Shown here piece by piece: positions 1-11,859 of a stretch of DNA of 64,000 nucleotides; within the stretch, counting starts at the first letter, position 1, and the number at the start of each line of letters is the position of its first letter. The stretch is from Nageia nagi (lineage: Eukaryota > Pinophyta), in the NCBI GenBank assembly GCA_050084985.1, contig JBITNC010000001.1, positions 75,144,001-75,208,000 of the forward strand, written 5' to 3'. Both the position numbers and the translations under genes were made by a program. A model generated the notes under the pieces. That model worked only from the letters and a program-made list of their open reading frames with translations, did no database searches and had not been told where the DNA came from.

Positions 1-639
1 GAAAAAAGATAAAATAACTCCCTTAAAAAAAATTACCTTTCCACTAGCATAAACTTTTTCTAATGATAAAATTGTAAAAATCGTTATTCCCTTTAAAGAC
101 CAATAGAGGAATTAGGGGCAATTAAGAAGTACAAACTTTACACCATTTGGATCATTGTAATGAAGGTTCCAATTTACCTTTTCCTCCTCTCATGGCTTCC
201 CTAACAAGTCAAGTTTCAGATTATATGTGTGGATGTGTTCATTTTAAGGGGTGCACTTTTCAATGTTTACAATTTTTTTAAAAATAAAAGCAAAGTACTT
301 AACATAAAGTAAAGGGCTTAAAAAATGATACATCATCCAAAAATAAAAGGTATCTAGATGGACTTTTAAGTATTAATTAATTTACATTATCATGTTCACT
401 ATTAAGTGAATTGCATTAACAAACCTTACAATAATGCATTATACATTCCAACACTTGGGATCCACTTATATTCCTCTCCTATAAATAATGTGTCCTAGAA
501 GCTTGACAAAAGAAACACCAAATACACATATTTGAAGCTTAATCCTAAAGTTGTACTCATTCATCCTCTCAAAAATTATTCTTAAATCATTGAGATGATC
601 TTCCTTACTCTTTAATTCCAAAAGAATTTTGTCCACATA

Positions 640-1160
640 AACTTACATTATTTTTTTAATGAGATCATGAAACATGGTTATCATGGCTCTTTGATAAATG
701 ACTCCCACGTTCTTGAGATTAAAAAACATAAATTTCCAATAAAAATTACCCCAATGAGTTATAAGTGTTGCCTTAATATCATAACTTTCCTTAATTTTAA
801 TTTGATTATAACAAAAAAATGCATCCATAAAAAATAACATTTCATAACCAACCACACTATCCATTATCATATCAATGTTAGGCAAAGGGATTATCCTTTG
901 AATATGCCTTATTGATATATTTGAAATGTGTGCAAACACTTACTTATTGTTATGATTTTTAAGTTGTAACAATGCTAGATATCTGTGGGGAATAATGTAT
1001 TATCTTAAAGAACCCTACCTTGAGATATTTATCAATCTCCTTTATAAACAAAGCCATTTTTTTATGCATCTTCCTTGGTTTATATTTTATTGGTTAAGCA
1101 TATTTCTTTACCACCAAACTATGAGGTATAAATTTATCATTTAAGTTTGGCATGTCCTTA
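640..1160 (-). pseudogene. Gypsy reverse transcriptase fragment
   Basis: The minus-strand reading contains phrases typical of the gypsy RT fingers and palm: a basic 'YKPRKMHKKMAL' block upstream, then 'PLPNIDMIMDSV', 'FFCYNQIKI' and 'THWGNFYWKFMFFNLKNVGVIYQRAM'. The same blocks occur at 10130-10590 in the better-preserved element. The catalytic YVDD motif is not present; the fragment ends before it. In-frame stops separate the basic block from the rest. It is a non-functional remnant. Confidence 0.75.
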
Positions 1161-2059
1161 TAATACCATGTTAAAAACCTTGAGAATTCATGAAATACTC
1201 CATTCGCACTTCTCTTTATTTGGAAAACTAAATTACATCCTTAATTATCCTTTGGTTTTCTTAGTTGTCTATGTTGATCTCATCAACATATTCATTAAGC
1301 ATAATGAGTTCCCCTTGGGGTTGAGGTGGAGGTGGTACTTGTTCTAAACTTGCAATACAAACTCATCCATTTTACTCACTATGCATTGATCTTAATTTCC
1401 CCTCCCCCCCATCACTAGTTATTCTTACTCCTACTCCTACTCCAATGAAATATGTAAATGAAAGGAAAGCTAGTGGTACAGCTCTAAACATATAATATCA
1501 TCATCTTTGACAATTTCTTGAAAGTATGTGTGAAGATCAAAATTCCAACCATTGGTCCTTTTTAGATTGCTCTTTAGAAACTCTAATTTAGCACCCATAT
1601 ACTACAAATTGTATCCTCATTCTAAAACATATTAAGTGCTAATTCTAAATCTTTGATCTCACATACCTCAACAATGCATGCCATATCTAATATTTCATCT
1701 CAATGATCCTTAATATCAATTATAACAATTTGTTTTAAGATGTTGGAAAATGGAAACTCTTCCTTTGCATGATACTTGAATCTAATTGCCTTAACTTATT
1801 TTATCTTCTCTACAAGTTTTGGAAATGATTTCATTCCTTGCTTGGCCTTCCCTAAATCCTTGCCTCCATAATTGTATTTTTCTTTCATGTATTTAGATAA
1901 AAAAAAAATTGGAATTATACTTCAATGAGAAATATTGTATACCTTTTGGATCTTTTACAATACAAATAGATATTTAGGTTGATTTGGTACTACAAAACAT
2001 CACATCAAGATTGAACAAAGTCTTCTTGATTTTAAAATTAATAATTTATTCATCAAAAA

Positions 2060-4270
2060 GGGATCATGATCCAAAATGAATCATGTGTTTTAAGAAAAAA
2101 ATGCATTGAAGTAGTTATTTTATGATTTATAATGCTTTGATGGTATTTGTAGATTTTCCAATTGACTTTGTGTAATTATTGTGACTAGAAGTTATGGAAA
2201 TATATTAATAATATTTCAAAAGGCATAAATTTTGGTGGAGGCATATAATTTAGGTGACTCTTTTACATTTGATAGTATTCAAAGATACCTTTTCCAAAGA
2301 GTATATGCATGCCTACCTTTGTTGGAGGTTTGATCATCATACTTGATGTTTTCACTTGAACTATCCTTATGGTAAATAATTATCTTCCATTGCCAACGCT
2401 AGGAATCGTAAGGAATTGGGATATCAATTTTTTATTTGGATAGTTTGGCATCAAAATATATCAATTTGATATTCATATACCAAGTAATACTAAATAACAA
2501 TAGTGCTAATTCTAAATAACATATGGAAATTGACCTAACTACCTGACTTGTCAAAGTTAGTGCTACTATCAATGCTAGCACTTATAATAGTGCCAAAATT
2601 GAGCTTCCTACATCATATATTGATGAGTTGGTTAGGGATCAAATATATTAGTGTCATATGTATCCGTGAGAAGTATGGAGGTGCTTCGATATGAACAAGG
2701 ACATGATCTGGTCTTGGTATGGTCCATTTCCTATGGGACATTCATGTCGATCAGTGCCAATGCTAAAGGAAATAAATGCTTATGAGAGAAGTTGAAATTG
2801 TTTAAGGTATTACTGAGTCATTTGGGAAGATTATTCAATCTGTTTATCTTCTTGAATCATTAATTTTATATATATTGACTTATTATCGATGTTAAAGGGG
2901 AATGGAGAGTTATTATAGCTCTTAGAGAAATTGAAGAGAGAGAGGAAGAAGAGGTAGCCTTCACTATAGGTAGGTTATTACCATTGTTGGAGTATACCTT
3001 GCCCATAGATAGTGAGGTTTTGTACTCAACAAAGAGAATATTATTTCTATATTGGTTGTAATCCCTCAAAGGTAGAACATGGATTCATGGGAGCTTCTTT
3101 TCTTTTCCATTATTAAATTTTCTTAGGATGATTTCTGGAGTTGCTAAGATATTTCTAGTACCATTGGTAGAGTGTGAGGCTATAGTGGAAGGTTGATATA
3201 TTTAATAGAGCATAAAGACTCTATGGGTACCCATGCACATTGTTGTGGTTATTGCTAGTGGTGAACACTTTTGTTACTACTATTGATGGTTGAAGGCTTA
3301 ATTATGATGGTGTAAAACCTTAGAGGGAATAGATTATAGGAATGGAAGCTTGTGACCAAAGGTATTCATGCTAAAATTCTATTATATTCCTTATTTATCG
3401 AGTTTAATCATTTCCATGTTAGGAGAACATGTTGTGAGTGAGACATATTATGTACTCAATTTTGGGAATGGCTTTTTGGTAGCATATGTGAAAGGATCCC
3501 ATATATTCATTTGTTCATTGTTATGTGGATAGGATAGTGAATATTATATTGATATAGAATCGATTGATGTGATTATGGTAATCATATCAAAAACAAGAAG
3601 GTTGAGTGTGGTAGATTTAGTGTTATGTTATCTTGACAAAGTGCAGACTTGATACAATTTGGTTGATGTTATGATTGTTATATGGTTTCTCTTATGATTA
3701 GATACAAAATACATTAGTTTGTTGAGAGGTTGATGAGGGGAGTTTTGTTGATAGTTAGAGGAGATGTATAGTTATTTGAAGCATTGTATTCTCCTTGAAT
3801 CCATTATCCCTATAATGCTCTATTGATCTATGCATTAATCAAGAACAAGATCTGACATGCTAGAATAGCCCACATTGGATGAAATAGGGTAAAAATATTT
3901 GTGTTCCATTTTTTGTGTGTGCATTTCTTTTACTAGTTTTATCCAAGATTAAAAATTAGTGATATGTTCACAAGTAGGAGGACAATTCTTATTGTATAAG
4001 ATTGTTGGTTATTTTTAAGTGTTTTTCCATAATCAATTAGTTGTACAATAAGTAAATAAGAGCATGCATTTTTTTATCAATCAATGTGCTAAGCTTATCA
4101 GTGCTAACATTGTTATAAGTTTTGGTACTAGGGGTACTAATGAATATAGCTATAAGTTTGAATTCATGTTAATGGGAAAAATGCAAGTTTAAAAAATTTG
4201 TATTTGATGATCTCTATAATAGCATAGCTTATGGATATTTACAAATTAAATCATTGGTGGCATTCATCTC
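2060..4270. other. AT-rich stretch without recognised genes
   Basis: This stretch separates the protease and RT remnants of the flanking minus-strand gypsy element. No domain, LTR pair or terminal repeat was recognised in any frame; the longest ORFs are below 70 codons. It is probably an old insertion into the gypsy element, but neither its ends nor a target duplication could be found. Confidence 0.4.
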
Positions 4271-4326
4271 TAGAAAGAGGCCATTGGTAGTCCTTTTCCT
4301 ATGTATAAATGGGCCTCCCAAGATCT

Positions 4327-4569
4327 TTAATAGAATTGAGTTACTATGTTATCAAAACATATAATTCTCATTGTGGATTTCTCCATAAGAGGGAGCTTCT
4401 TTTGGTTAAGTTGATTAAGCAAATGGATAGAGGTAATATTCAGAGTTGATCCTCCACCAACTAATGCCTTTCTAATTATAGATTTGAATATATGAATCTC
4501 CACATATAATGCTTCATGTTGCTCTATCACATTCTTGTTAGGACCCTCATCAAGATCAAACTTGATCAT
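4327..4569 (-). pseudogene. Gypsy retropepsin remnant
   Basis: An 80-codon open stretch carries 'ALVGGGSTLNITS', which corresponds to the active-site region of gypsy retropepsins of this group (usually D-[GN]-[GS]-[SA] followed by LN). The catalytic aspartate position reads Gly, so even if translated the protease would be inactive. It lies between the gag remnant to the right and the RT remnant to the left, the expected order on the minus strand. Confidence 0.6.
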
Positions 4570-5329
4570 TTTGCATTGGTGCTAAGAACTTACTGCTTCT
4601 ACAAATGTTGTAGTTGAGATGTTTGCATCCACCTTCACATTTCTATATATTTTATAAAGAATCTTTTTATGTGGCTCTTATGTTTGAATTAACTCAAATA
4701 AATTAATTTTAGCTTGAGTATTCTTCAATTGATATATCAAATTATATATCCTTGGATCCTTTGGAAGATCTTTTCTTTCTGCTATAATAGGATCTACAAC
4801 TTACTTTGGTGGCTTACCTTTCTTCATGGTGACAACTTTTTTATATGAAAAATGACATTAACATGCTTTTCTCCTTCATCATTAGATTCAACCTTCCTAT
4901 GAAATACATATGCACCACTATTAATCAATTCTTGGATCTTATCTCTTAACTTTCCATGAGAATTAGTTGAATTTAGGATTGTATCAATTTATTTTTTCCC
5001 CAAATTCATATTCTTCTCTCTTTGGTAATGGCTTGATGAGGTCCTTCTTAACTAGATAAACAAAAATGAAACTTTGTACAATAGGGAACATAACTCTTCT
5101 TTTTTTGGAGCCTTCACCTTCTTTACTTATATATATAGTTATATATTTACTTTTTTCAACTATATGGATCTCTTTTGTCTCCTTTTCTTGATAGGGTTTC
5201 TTAGTTTCCTTGTCTTTCTATTTTTCATATTTATACTTGGCCAATTTTAACAAACACTCTCTTTCTCAATCAACTTATGAGTCATTTATGAAAACCTTAA
5301 ATGAATGTAATATATGATATGTACTTGTA

Positions 5330-5880
5330 ATTGGAAAATAAGAGATTCATTAAAGATATGATCAATGATCTCTTTTTCGCTAATCTTCATCCTTATTTAT
5401 TTCCATATCTTCATGAAATTTGGAACAAAATTCTCAAGCCTTTTAGTTTACCATTATCTTATTGCACACAAATAATTTATCATCACCTCTTACTTCACAT
5501 TGTGATTGTATTGGTCCATAAACAAAGGAAAATTTCCCTTTAAAGAGTAAACATAATTTTGAGCCAAAGAATAAAACCAATATATAACATCTCCTTCCAA
5601 AATTTGTAGAAAAAAATTTGTAAGAACCCCATGATCAATCCCAATTTTTAGCTCACACTGATCATAAAATCCTTGAATATGCTTCCTTGGATCTCCTTCA
5701 CTATTAAGTTTCTAAACTTTTGGATTTTTGTAGTTATCAAGGCGAAAAGCATTGCAAATCTCTTCATAAAATGGACTAGAAACCACATCATGATCATAGG
5801 CATCAATCTTTAAACCTTTGTTATCAAGATTATCCACCTTTTTAGAAGATCATTCATTGTTATTATCGATTTATTAGGCT
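5330..5880 (-). pseudogene. Gypsy gag remnant
   Basis: The minus-strand reading resembles the Retrotrans_gag core: 'DPRKHIQGFYDQCEL', then 'LEGDVIYWFYSLAQN' and 'FPLFMDQYNHNVK'. The corresponding blocks occur in the plus-strand gypsy element at 7560-7790 ('DPKQHLISFHKEC', 'LKGDASQWF', 'FIGQYKHNIK'). Stops interrupt it. This is the N-terminal end of the minus-strand element's coding region. Confidence 0.65.
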
Positions 5881-6519
5881 CACTTCCTTTACCTTTCTCT
5901 CTTGTTCCATTCATTTGGTTGAAGGAAGCGTAATCACTATATAGGATGGCTTTGAGTCCAAGAATTATGCAAAAGGTTGATCCACTTATGAAACACCCAA
6001 ATTATAATATTAGTCCTCTCAAAAACCTTAGGGCTTTAGCATAAGAAGTAGAAAAATGCATTAGGTTCACCAAATTTGTAAATGCATAAAATTATATTTG
6101 AGATATATTTAATTAATAAATAGTGATCCGAATATCTATTATATTGATTGCATATGATGGAAATAATAACAAGATATGAGTTAATTAAAAAATTCAAATA
6201 TGAAATTAATGACATTACTACTAGGACCTAAACAAGAATGAACTATGAATACTAACCTACCGTGCTTACCTATGATGAACTAATGAACCTCAAGAACAAG
6301 CCTATAAAGTTGACATAGACACCAAATGACCTACCTCCTCAAGAAGAGGATCATTGGTAGCTTGTTTGGTCTATAGAATGGATCATCAGTAATTATTTTG
6401 TTGACATTTCGAATATTGAAGAAGATTTCAACAATTGCTAGCCCTGTAAGGTTTTTTGTTGGTAATCATAAATAACTCATGTAATAAAATATGTATTTAT
6501 AATTCCAATATTGATAGGT

Positions 6520-6524
6520 GGTGT
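6520..6524. repeat. Target-site duplication GGTGT, left
   Basis: GGTGT immediately precedes the 5' LTR start (TGTAGA) and is repeated directly after the 3' LTR end at 17261-17265. Five base pairs is the usual duplication for Ty3/gypsy integration. Confidence 0.8.
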
Positions 6525-7204
6525 TGTAGATGCCTAAAAATGAATTATTATTTATTAAATAATTTATTTTAGAGCCTCAATGATGTCTTATGTAAAAAGG
6601 GATTAAAATAATACCCTAATTCATCATAAAGCTATATGGTAGGAATGGACCATTGTGGTATGTACAAGGGGTCAAAAAGATCAAAGTCATGTAAATTTGT
6701 ATCATATATAAAGGGGTATGTACAAGGGGTCAAAAAGATCAAAGTCATGTAAATTTGTATCATATATAAAGGCATCAATTGATGACCTTAAACCTTACGA
6801 GAAAATGAATATGAGGAGAAGGACTCAAGAGAGATTCTAGCACATGATACATCACTCTGTTATGCATAAATATTATTCATAAGTTATATCTTATGTTTGC
6901 TATATGATGATTCTTTCATTCACTCATTGCTACATTCTTTATTGCATCTGTTATATTTCTTATCTTAAGCCATCAGTGGTGTTTCAAGTATAAGACACCA
7001 ATGATGTGTAATTGAATGAATGTATGCTTATCTTTTGTGTATGTTTCTCTTTATAAAATGAACATGTAATCTAATTAAACACAAGTATCTTTATGTTATG
7101 TGTTATTTTCATATTTCAAACATATACATAAATAAAAAATAAGTAGACCAATAGTGCATTAATTAACCCCCATAAAAAATTAATTGCATTATTTTGGGTC
7201 TACA
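6525..7204 (+). repeat. 5' LTR of gypsy element (680 bp)
   Basis: It starts TGTAGATGCC and ends TTTTGGGTCTACA, and aligns along its length with 16667-17260. It is longer than the 3' LTR mainly because of a perfect 58-bp tandem duplication (6657-6714 and 6715-6772) and a short extra segment near 6970-7010. The primer-binding site should lie just downstream at about 7205-7225; the tRNA was not identified. Confidence 0.85.
6657..6772 (+). promoter_or_regulatory. Tandemly duplicated LTR segment with TATA box
   Basis: Two identical 58-bp units each end in CATATATAAAGG, a plausible U3 TATA box. The 3' LTR has a single copy ending at about 16860. The copies are identical to each other while the two LTRs differ at many positions, so the duplication appears younger than the element's insertion. 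Confidence 0.6.
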
Positions 7205-7497
7205 TTTTGGTGAACCTGACTGTTCGATTTACCTTGTCCTACCAGCAAGATTTCATAAGTTTTGTATTATAGGTTTATGCCACTAGCATCATGCATTCCT
7301 ATTCCTAGGCTGATAAGAGCATAGAAATGGATCCAATAATCATTATCCTAATGCAAGAAATGAATAAAAATATGCTCAAGATGTAGAAAGAAATAAATAC
7401 ATTGCTAGTATAGGAAGCTCAACATCTACTCCTACTATTCAAGCTACACCTTCTAGCATCTCACAACCATAAAATTTAGATGAATATGATGGTATCT

Positions 7498-8577
7498 TCA
7501 CTTCACCCTTAACGAATGAGATCTGCAACTTTCCCCTACCACTTGTGCACAAGGACCCCAAGTTCAAGATGTTTAGTGGCAAACAAGATCCCAAACAACA
7601 TCTCATTAGCTTTCATAAGGAATGCCTATTGAAGCTAGGATTAGAGGAGAGATTTATGGCAAAATTCTTCCCAAGGAGTCTAAAAGGAGATGCTAGTCAA
7701 TGGTTTCTATGCTCTACCTGATAATTCGATCGATTCATTCAAGAACTTAGTCAAAGTGTTCATAGGCCAATACAAGCACAACATCAAGGAGTAAAGCAAT
7801 GTATTTGAGTTATGAGTAATTTGAGAAGGAGGCAATGAAACCCTAGAGAAGTATGTTCCACACTTCAAAAAGGTATGGCAATCTATTTTATGTAAATTAG
7901 ATGAACATGAAATTTGTGCTTTTTTTCATGAATATATTATACATGTTCTTAATTTGCATGCACCTAGTGCAAAGGATATTAGTTTTGGAGTATTAGTTCA
8001 ACAATTATTGTAGAAAGAGAAGATATTGTTAGATTTAGGAGAGCTTAAGTACATACCTAACCCCTTTGTGTGAGACACTAGAAAAACATATGCAAAGAAA
8101 GATAAAAAATCGGTACATATGGTGAATAGACCCACTTCCCCAAAGATGCAAAGATATCAAACCACAAAAGAAAATTCATATACATTTTTGGTACAACCAT
8201 GCATTATTTTGAGGGATTTAATGAAAAGAGGACTTTTACATCCCTTGAGTGCTCCTTTCAATATGATAATACTCTTATGGGATGCTCATGCTACAAATTT
8301 TTGCAAGACATTAGAAGTAGCAATATTGGAGCTTATGGAGAAAGGAAGATACATAATTGATGAAAGCCTTGCTACTCAAGGACCTACAATTAATATCATT
8401 TCAATGGAAAAGGAGGTTTGTGCTAAATTGAGGAGAGGACACCCACACAATGCTCCAAATCCAATCACAACTGAACAAGTAAGTATTCCTCATGATCCTA
8501 AAGTTTATAGTATGATCGATCAATTGAAAAATACACCTACTAAAATTAGTTTATATGATCTCATTTCTACATCTTAA
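7498..8577 (+). pseudogene. Gypsy gag, broken
   Basis: Spread over several frames, the reading gives a Retrotrans_gag core with 'DPKFKMFSGKQDPKQHLI', 'FFPRSLKGDASQWF' and 'NETLEKYVPHFKKVW'. A 152-codon open frame (8119-8577) covers the C-terminal part. It contains a degenerate knuckle-like segment (WDAHATNFCKTLE...LMEKG) seen before the protease in this gypsy group, where the usual Cys/His spacing is incomplete. At least four stops or frameshifts lie upstream. It is not translatable as one protein. Confidence 0.7.
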
Positions 8578-8779
8578 GTTCATAGGGATATACTATATGC
8601 TTTGTTTAAGAATGAAATCATCCCTGCTAATATTTTAGCTACTATGTTTCTGAAAAAATTAGAACCATTAAGGAATGTGATGTTATTTCTTTTTACAAAA
8701 TTGAAAAGCTTAATCAAGAATTGTTAGATGAGTGTTCAGCTTTGCATATCACACCTATGGTTTATGGATGGGAAGTTAA

Positions 8780-9182
8780 ATGAACAATGGTAGATAATGG
8801 ATTAACTATAAATGTTTGCTCTAGTCATTTTTTGATACAATTATAAGAGAAAGGTCTTGAGATTCCTCCTTTAGAATAAGCTACTTTCAAGATTAGGGCC
8901 TACGATAGCTCATTAAAGAAACCTTTAGGAATAGCAACAATCATGATTACCATAGGTAACAAGACTATAGCAACAAAATTCGAGGTTGTAGAGTCCAAAT
9001 TATCATATAACATGTTTTTGGGGAGACCTTGGATTCATGATATGGATGTAGTCCTTTCCACATTACATGGTAGATTGAAGTTTGAATTCCAAGGTGAGGT
9101 GCACATAGTCATAGGAGATCTTGATCCATATGCACTATGCAATGTTGTTGATCTTGAGGAATTTACCATGTTACCTCCATGA
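8780..9182 (+). pseudogene. Gypsy retropepsin, broken
   Basis: The reading includes 'MVDNGLTINVCSSHFL', the active-site loop with D-N-G, followed by 'IRAYDSSLKKPLG' and 'NMFLGRPWIHDMD', the conserved flap and C-terminal blocks of gypsy proteases in the Tat/Athila group. Stops occur just after the active-site block and before 8943, where a 79-codon open frame begins. The catalytic aspartate is retained here, unlike in the minus-strand copy at 4327-4569. Confidence 0.7.
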
Positions 9183-9970
9183 TATGAGATAAAGCCCTTG
9201 GAATGCCTTACATTGGAGGCAAAAACACATGTGAAGATCATGGAGATAGGTATGGAATCTACAGAATCGATGACATAGACCTATTTGCATTCATCAAATA
9301 CTTGGGATGGCCCAAGATGTTAGAAGTTGAGGGCTACCAATGGCATGTCATTTTGCCAATAGGATGCCAGTGGTATGAAAATGATGGAAACAATGATCAA
9401 TCTTGCTCTTTTGAAGTTGATAAGTAAAAAAAAACCTCTTCAATGGACATACCTTCATCCTCTAAATTGGGTAAGATATTTTCCTCTTCTTTTATTCATA
9501 AATACATGGTTCAAACTTACAAATATAAAGGGTGGTTTAGGAAAATTTGAATAGGGAATGCCTACTTTCCTTGATAACTCTAAGACTCAAATGACCAAAA
9601 TAGGCTTTGGTAATAATGGATAAATAAAATAGAAATGGGGTCCCATTAAGTTTGTTAAAGAATGCAATCTAATAGAGTTATTGAATGATATCGATGTAGA
9701 TACATAGATTGATGATTCTATACCTTTTGAGTTTGATTATTTTAGTACTGATGATGATCTTCTTAAATATTCATGGGCACATTTGAAATTATCCAAATCT
9801 AATGAGAAATGAAAATCAACTTATATACTTAATTATTATGCTTATTTGGGTCAAGAGATCAATTTTCATGAAGTATTGTATCATCCATTATATTCAGCTA
9901 AAGATGAAGCAATAAGCATAGAAGAGTTGCTATCCTTGTTACAAAAAGATCTTACATTTCCATAAGAGGA
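9183..9970 (+). other. Gypsy pol linker between protease and RT
   Basis: This part of the gypsy element holds only short open frames (for example 9203-9427) with no recognisable catalytic motif. Such a poorly conserved spacer is usual between protease and RT in long plant gypsy elements. No separate feature is visible. Confidence 0.5.
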
Positions 9971-9971
9971 G

Positions 9972-10876
9972 TTGATACACATCAATATTGGCACTTCGAA
10001 TGATGAGAGATTATTACAAATTGAAGTAGCCTTACCTCTTCCACAACAAGAAAGGTACAAAAACAAGTTTATTAAACATTCTAAGAATTTTTATTGGTAT
10101 TATGATCATATTCAAAGATTAGATCCCTCATTTATTATGCAAAATATACCATTGAAAGAGGGTGTCAAGCCAATCAAACAAAAACCTAGAAAGATGCATC
10201 CTTCCAAGGCCCTATTAGTCAAGAAAGAGAGAAATATTTGAATGTTGGTTTCATAAGGCCTATTGATTATTCTGATTAGATGGCTAATGTTGTTCTTATT
10301 TCCAAACCAACTGGTGAAATACAAGTATGTATGGATTTTTGTGATATTAATAATGCTTGTCCAAAAGATGATTTTTCATTACCAAATATTGATATGATTA
10401 TTTATAGTATAGCTAGTCATGATACATTATCATTTGTGGATGGATTTTCTGGCTATAACCAAATTTTGATTAACCCTATTGATCAACATAAAATAGCTTT
10501 TACTACTCCTTGGGGTAATTTTTATTGGACAGTTATGCCTTTTGAACTTAAAAATGCAGGAGCTACATATTAAAGAGCAATGGTGACCATGTTTCATGAG
10601 CACATTCACAAAACTATGGAGGTATATGTTGATGATATTTTAGTCAAATCCAAGCAAGGACAAGATCATCTACAAGTGTTTGAAGAGGTATTCACCATTT
10701 TGCAAAGGTACAAACTAAGACTTAAACCTCAAAAGTGTGCATTTGTAGTTACTTTCAATAAATTATTAGGATTCATGGTTTATAATAGAAGAATAGAAGT
10801 AGATCCTAAAAAAGTCAAAGCTATTGTTAGAATACTCCACCAAAATTTTGAAATAATTAAAGAGCCTCTAAGGTAA
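9972..10876 (+). pseudogene. Gypsy reverse transcriptase, broken
   Basis: RT blocks appear in order: 'PIKQKPRKMHPSKALLVKKE' (thumb-side lead-in), 'GEIQVCMDFCDINNACPKDDFSLPNID', 'FVDGFSGYNQI', 'FTTPWGNFYWTVMPFELKNAGATY' and the catalytic 'EVYVDDILVKS' at about 10620-10650. The YVDD core is intact. A stop after GATY at about 10571 and a frame change near 10240-10280 prevent a full protein. It lies between the protease and RNase H remnants. Confidence 0.85.
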
Positions 10877-11404
10877 AATAAATTTAGTTAAAAGGTTCAT
10901 TTCACAACTTGGAGATAAATGTCAGCCATTCACTCATTTGCTCAAAAAGGATGTCAAATTTATATGGGATGACAAGTGTCAAAAAGCATTTGAGGATATT
11001 AAATAATATTTACTTAATCCTCCCATCCTAGTCCCCATGGATTTTTTAAAACCTACTTGCTTATACATCTCAACCACATTATATGCACTAGGAATAATGC
11101 TTTGTAAAAAAGATATAAAAAATAAGGAAAGAGCCATCTATTACCTTAGTAAAATATTGATTGATTATGAAACTAGATACACTCCTATGGAAAAAATTTG
11201 ATTTGGTATTGTTTTCACTAATAAAAAATTAAGGCATTATTTATTATATTGCACTAAATTTATTGTTAGTCCTATTAATCCATTGAAATATATTGTGGCT
11301 AAGCAACATTTATCAAGTAGACTTGCAAAGTGGCTAATGTTGTTACAAGAATTTGATATAAATGTGGTGAAACAAAAATTGTTAAAAGTCAAGCAATCAT
11401 TGAT
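10877..11404 (+). pseudogene. Gypsy RNase H (RT-linked), broken
   Basis: It continues directly from RT with 'FTHLLKKDVKFIWDDKCQKAFEDIK', 'PPILVPMD' and 'ERAIYYLSKILIDYETRYTPMEK', the connection and RNase H blocks of Ty3/gypsy pol. It ends in 'SSRLAKWLMLLQEFDINVV', a segment normally found just before the second RNase H in Tat elements. Stops occur at about 11004 and 11200. Confidence 0.75.
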
Positions 11405-11857
11405 TTGATATCAGATTTCCCTCAAGATGGAGAGGTAGTTGTCCATGAAGAATTTCTAGATGAATATCAAGACTACTCATGTCACCAGCAACATGCAGAC
11501 GTATTGGAAGGACACCAACGATGTGAATTTGATGAGATCTCAATCCTTGATGAGTACATATGTCTCATGGAGGATGATCCAACTATTTGGACCCTGTATT
11601 TTGATGGTTCAAAATGTTCTCATAGAGTAGGAGCAGGTATTATTTTTGTATCTCCTACAAATTAGGTAATCCCCATGGCATACAAACTTGATTTTGATTG
11701 TACAAACAATATGGTTGAATATGAAGTATTGATATTAAGATTGAAATTTGTTGTAATTTCAAAAATTAAGAACATTAAGATATATGGGAATTCCCAGTTC
11801 TTGTCAATCAATTACAAGATCTTTTTGATATTGTATTCTTTCATAATTGTACTTTAG
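11405..11857 (+). pseudogene. Second RNase H-like domain of gypsy element
   Basis: 'TIWTLYFDGSKCSHRVGAGIIFVSP' followed by 'YKLDFDCTNNMVEYEVLILRL' and 'IKIYGNSQ' shows the D...E...D pattern of an RNase H fold, with the last Asp replaced by Asn. In the Tat lineage this archaeal-type RNase H follows the RT-linked one. A stop at 11663-11665 divides it, and similarity is lost at about 11860, where a foreign segment begins. Confidence 0.7.
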
Positions 11858-11859
11858 GT

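Larger units (their letters stand above)
1..5960 (-). mobile_element. Decayed Ty3/gypsy retrotransposon, minus strand
   Basis: Read on the minus strand, gag (about 5880-5330), a retropepsin-like segment (4569-4327) and reverse transcriptase (about 1160-640) follow in normal Ty3/gypsy order, all with stops and frameshifts. The conserved phrases match those of the intact-order gypsy element at 6525-17260, so both belong to related lineages. The protease-to-RT gap is about 3 kb, much longer than normal, so a segment has probably inserted within about 2060-4270. No integrase or LTR was recognised; the left end runs off the window. The right boundary is approximate. Confidence 0.7.

Noticed and set aside
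6525-7204. LTR first looked like an isolated AT-rich repeat or MITE matching 16667-17260
   Set aside because: TGTAGA/TCTACA ends, GGTGT duplication, a polypurine tract and gypsy domains between the copies show that they are LTRs.
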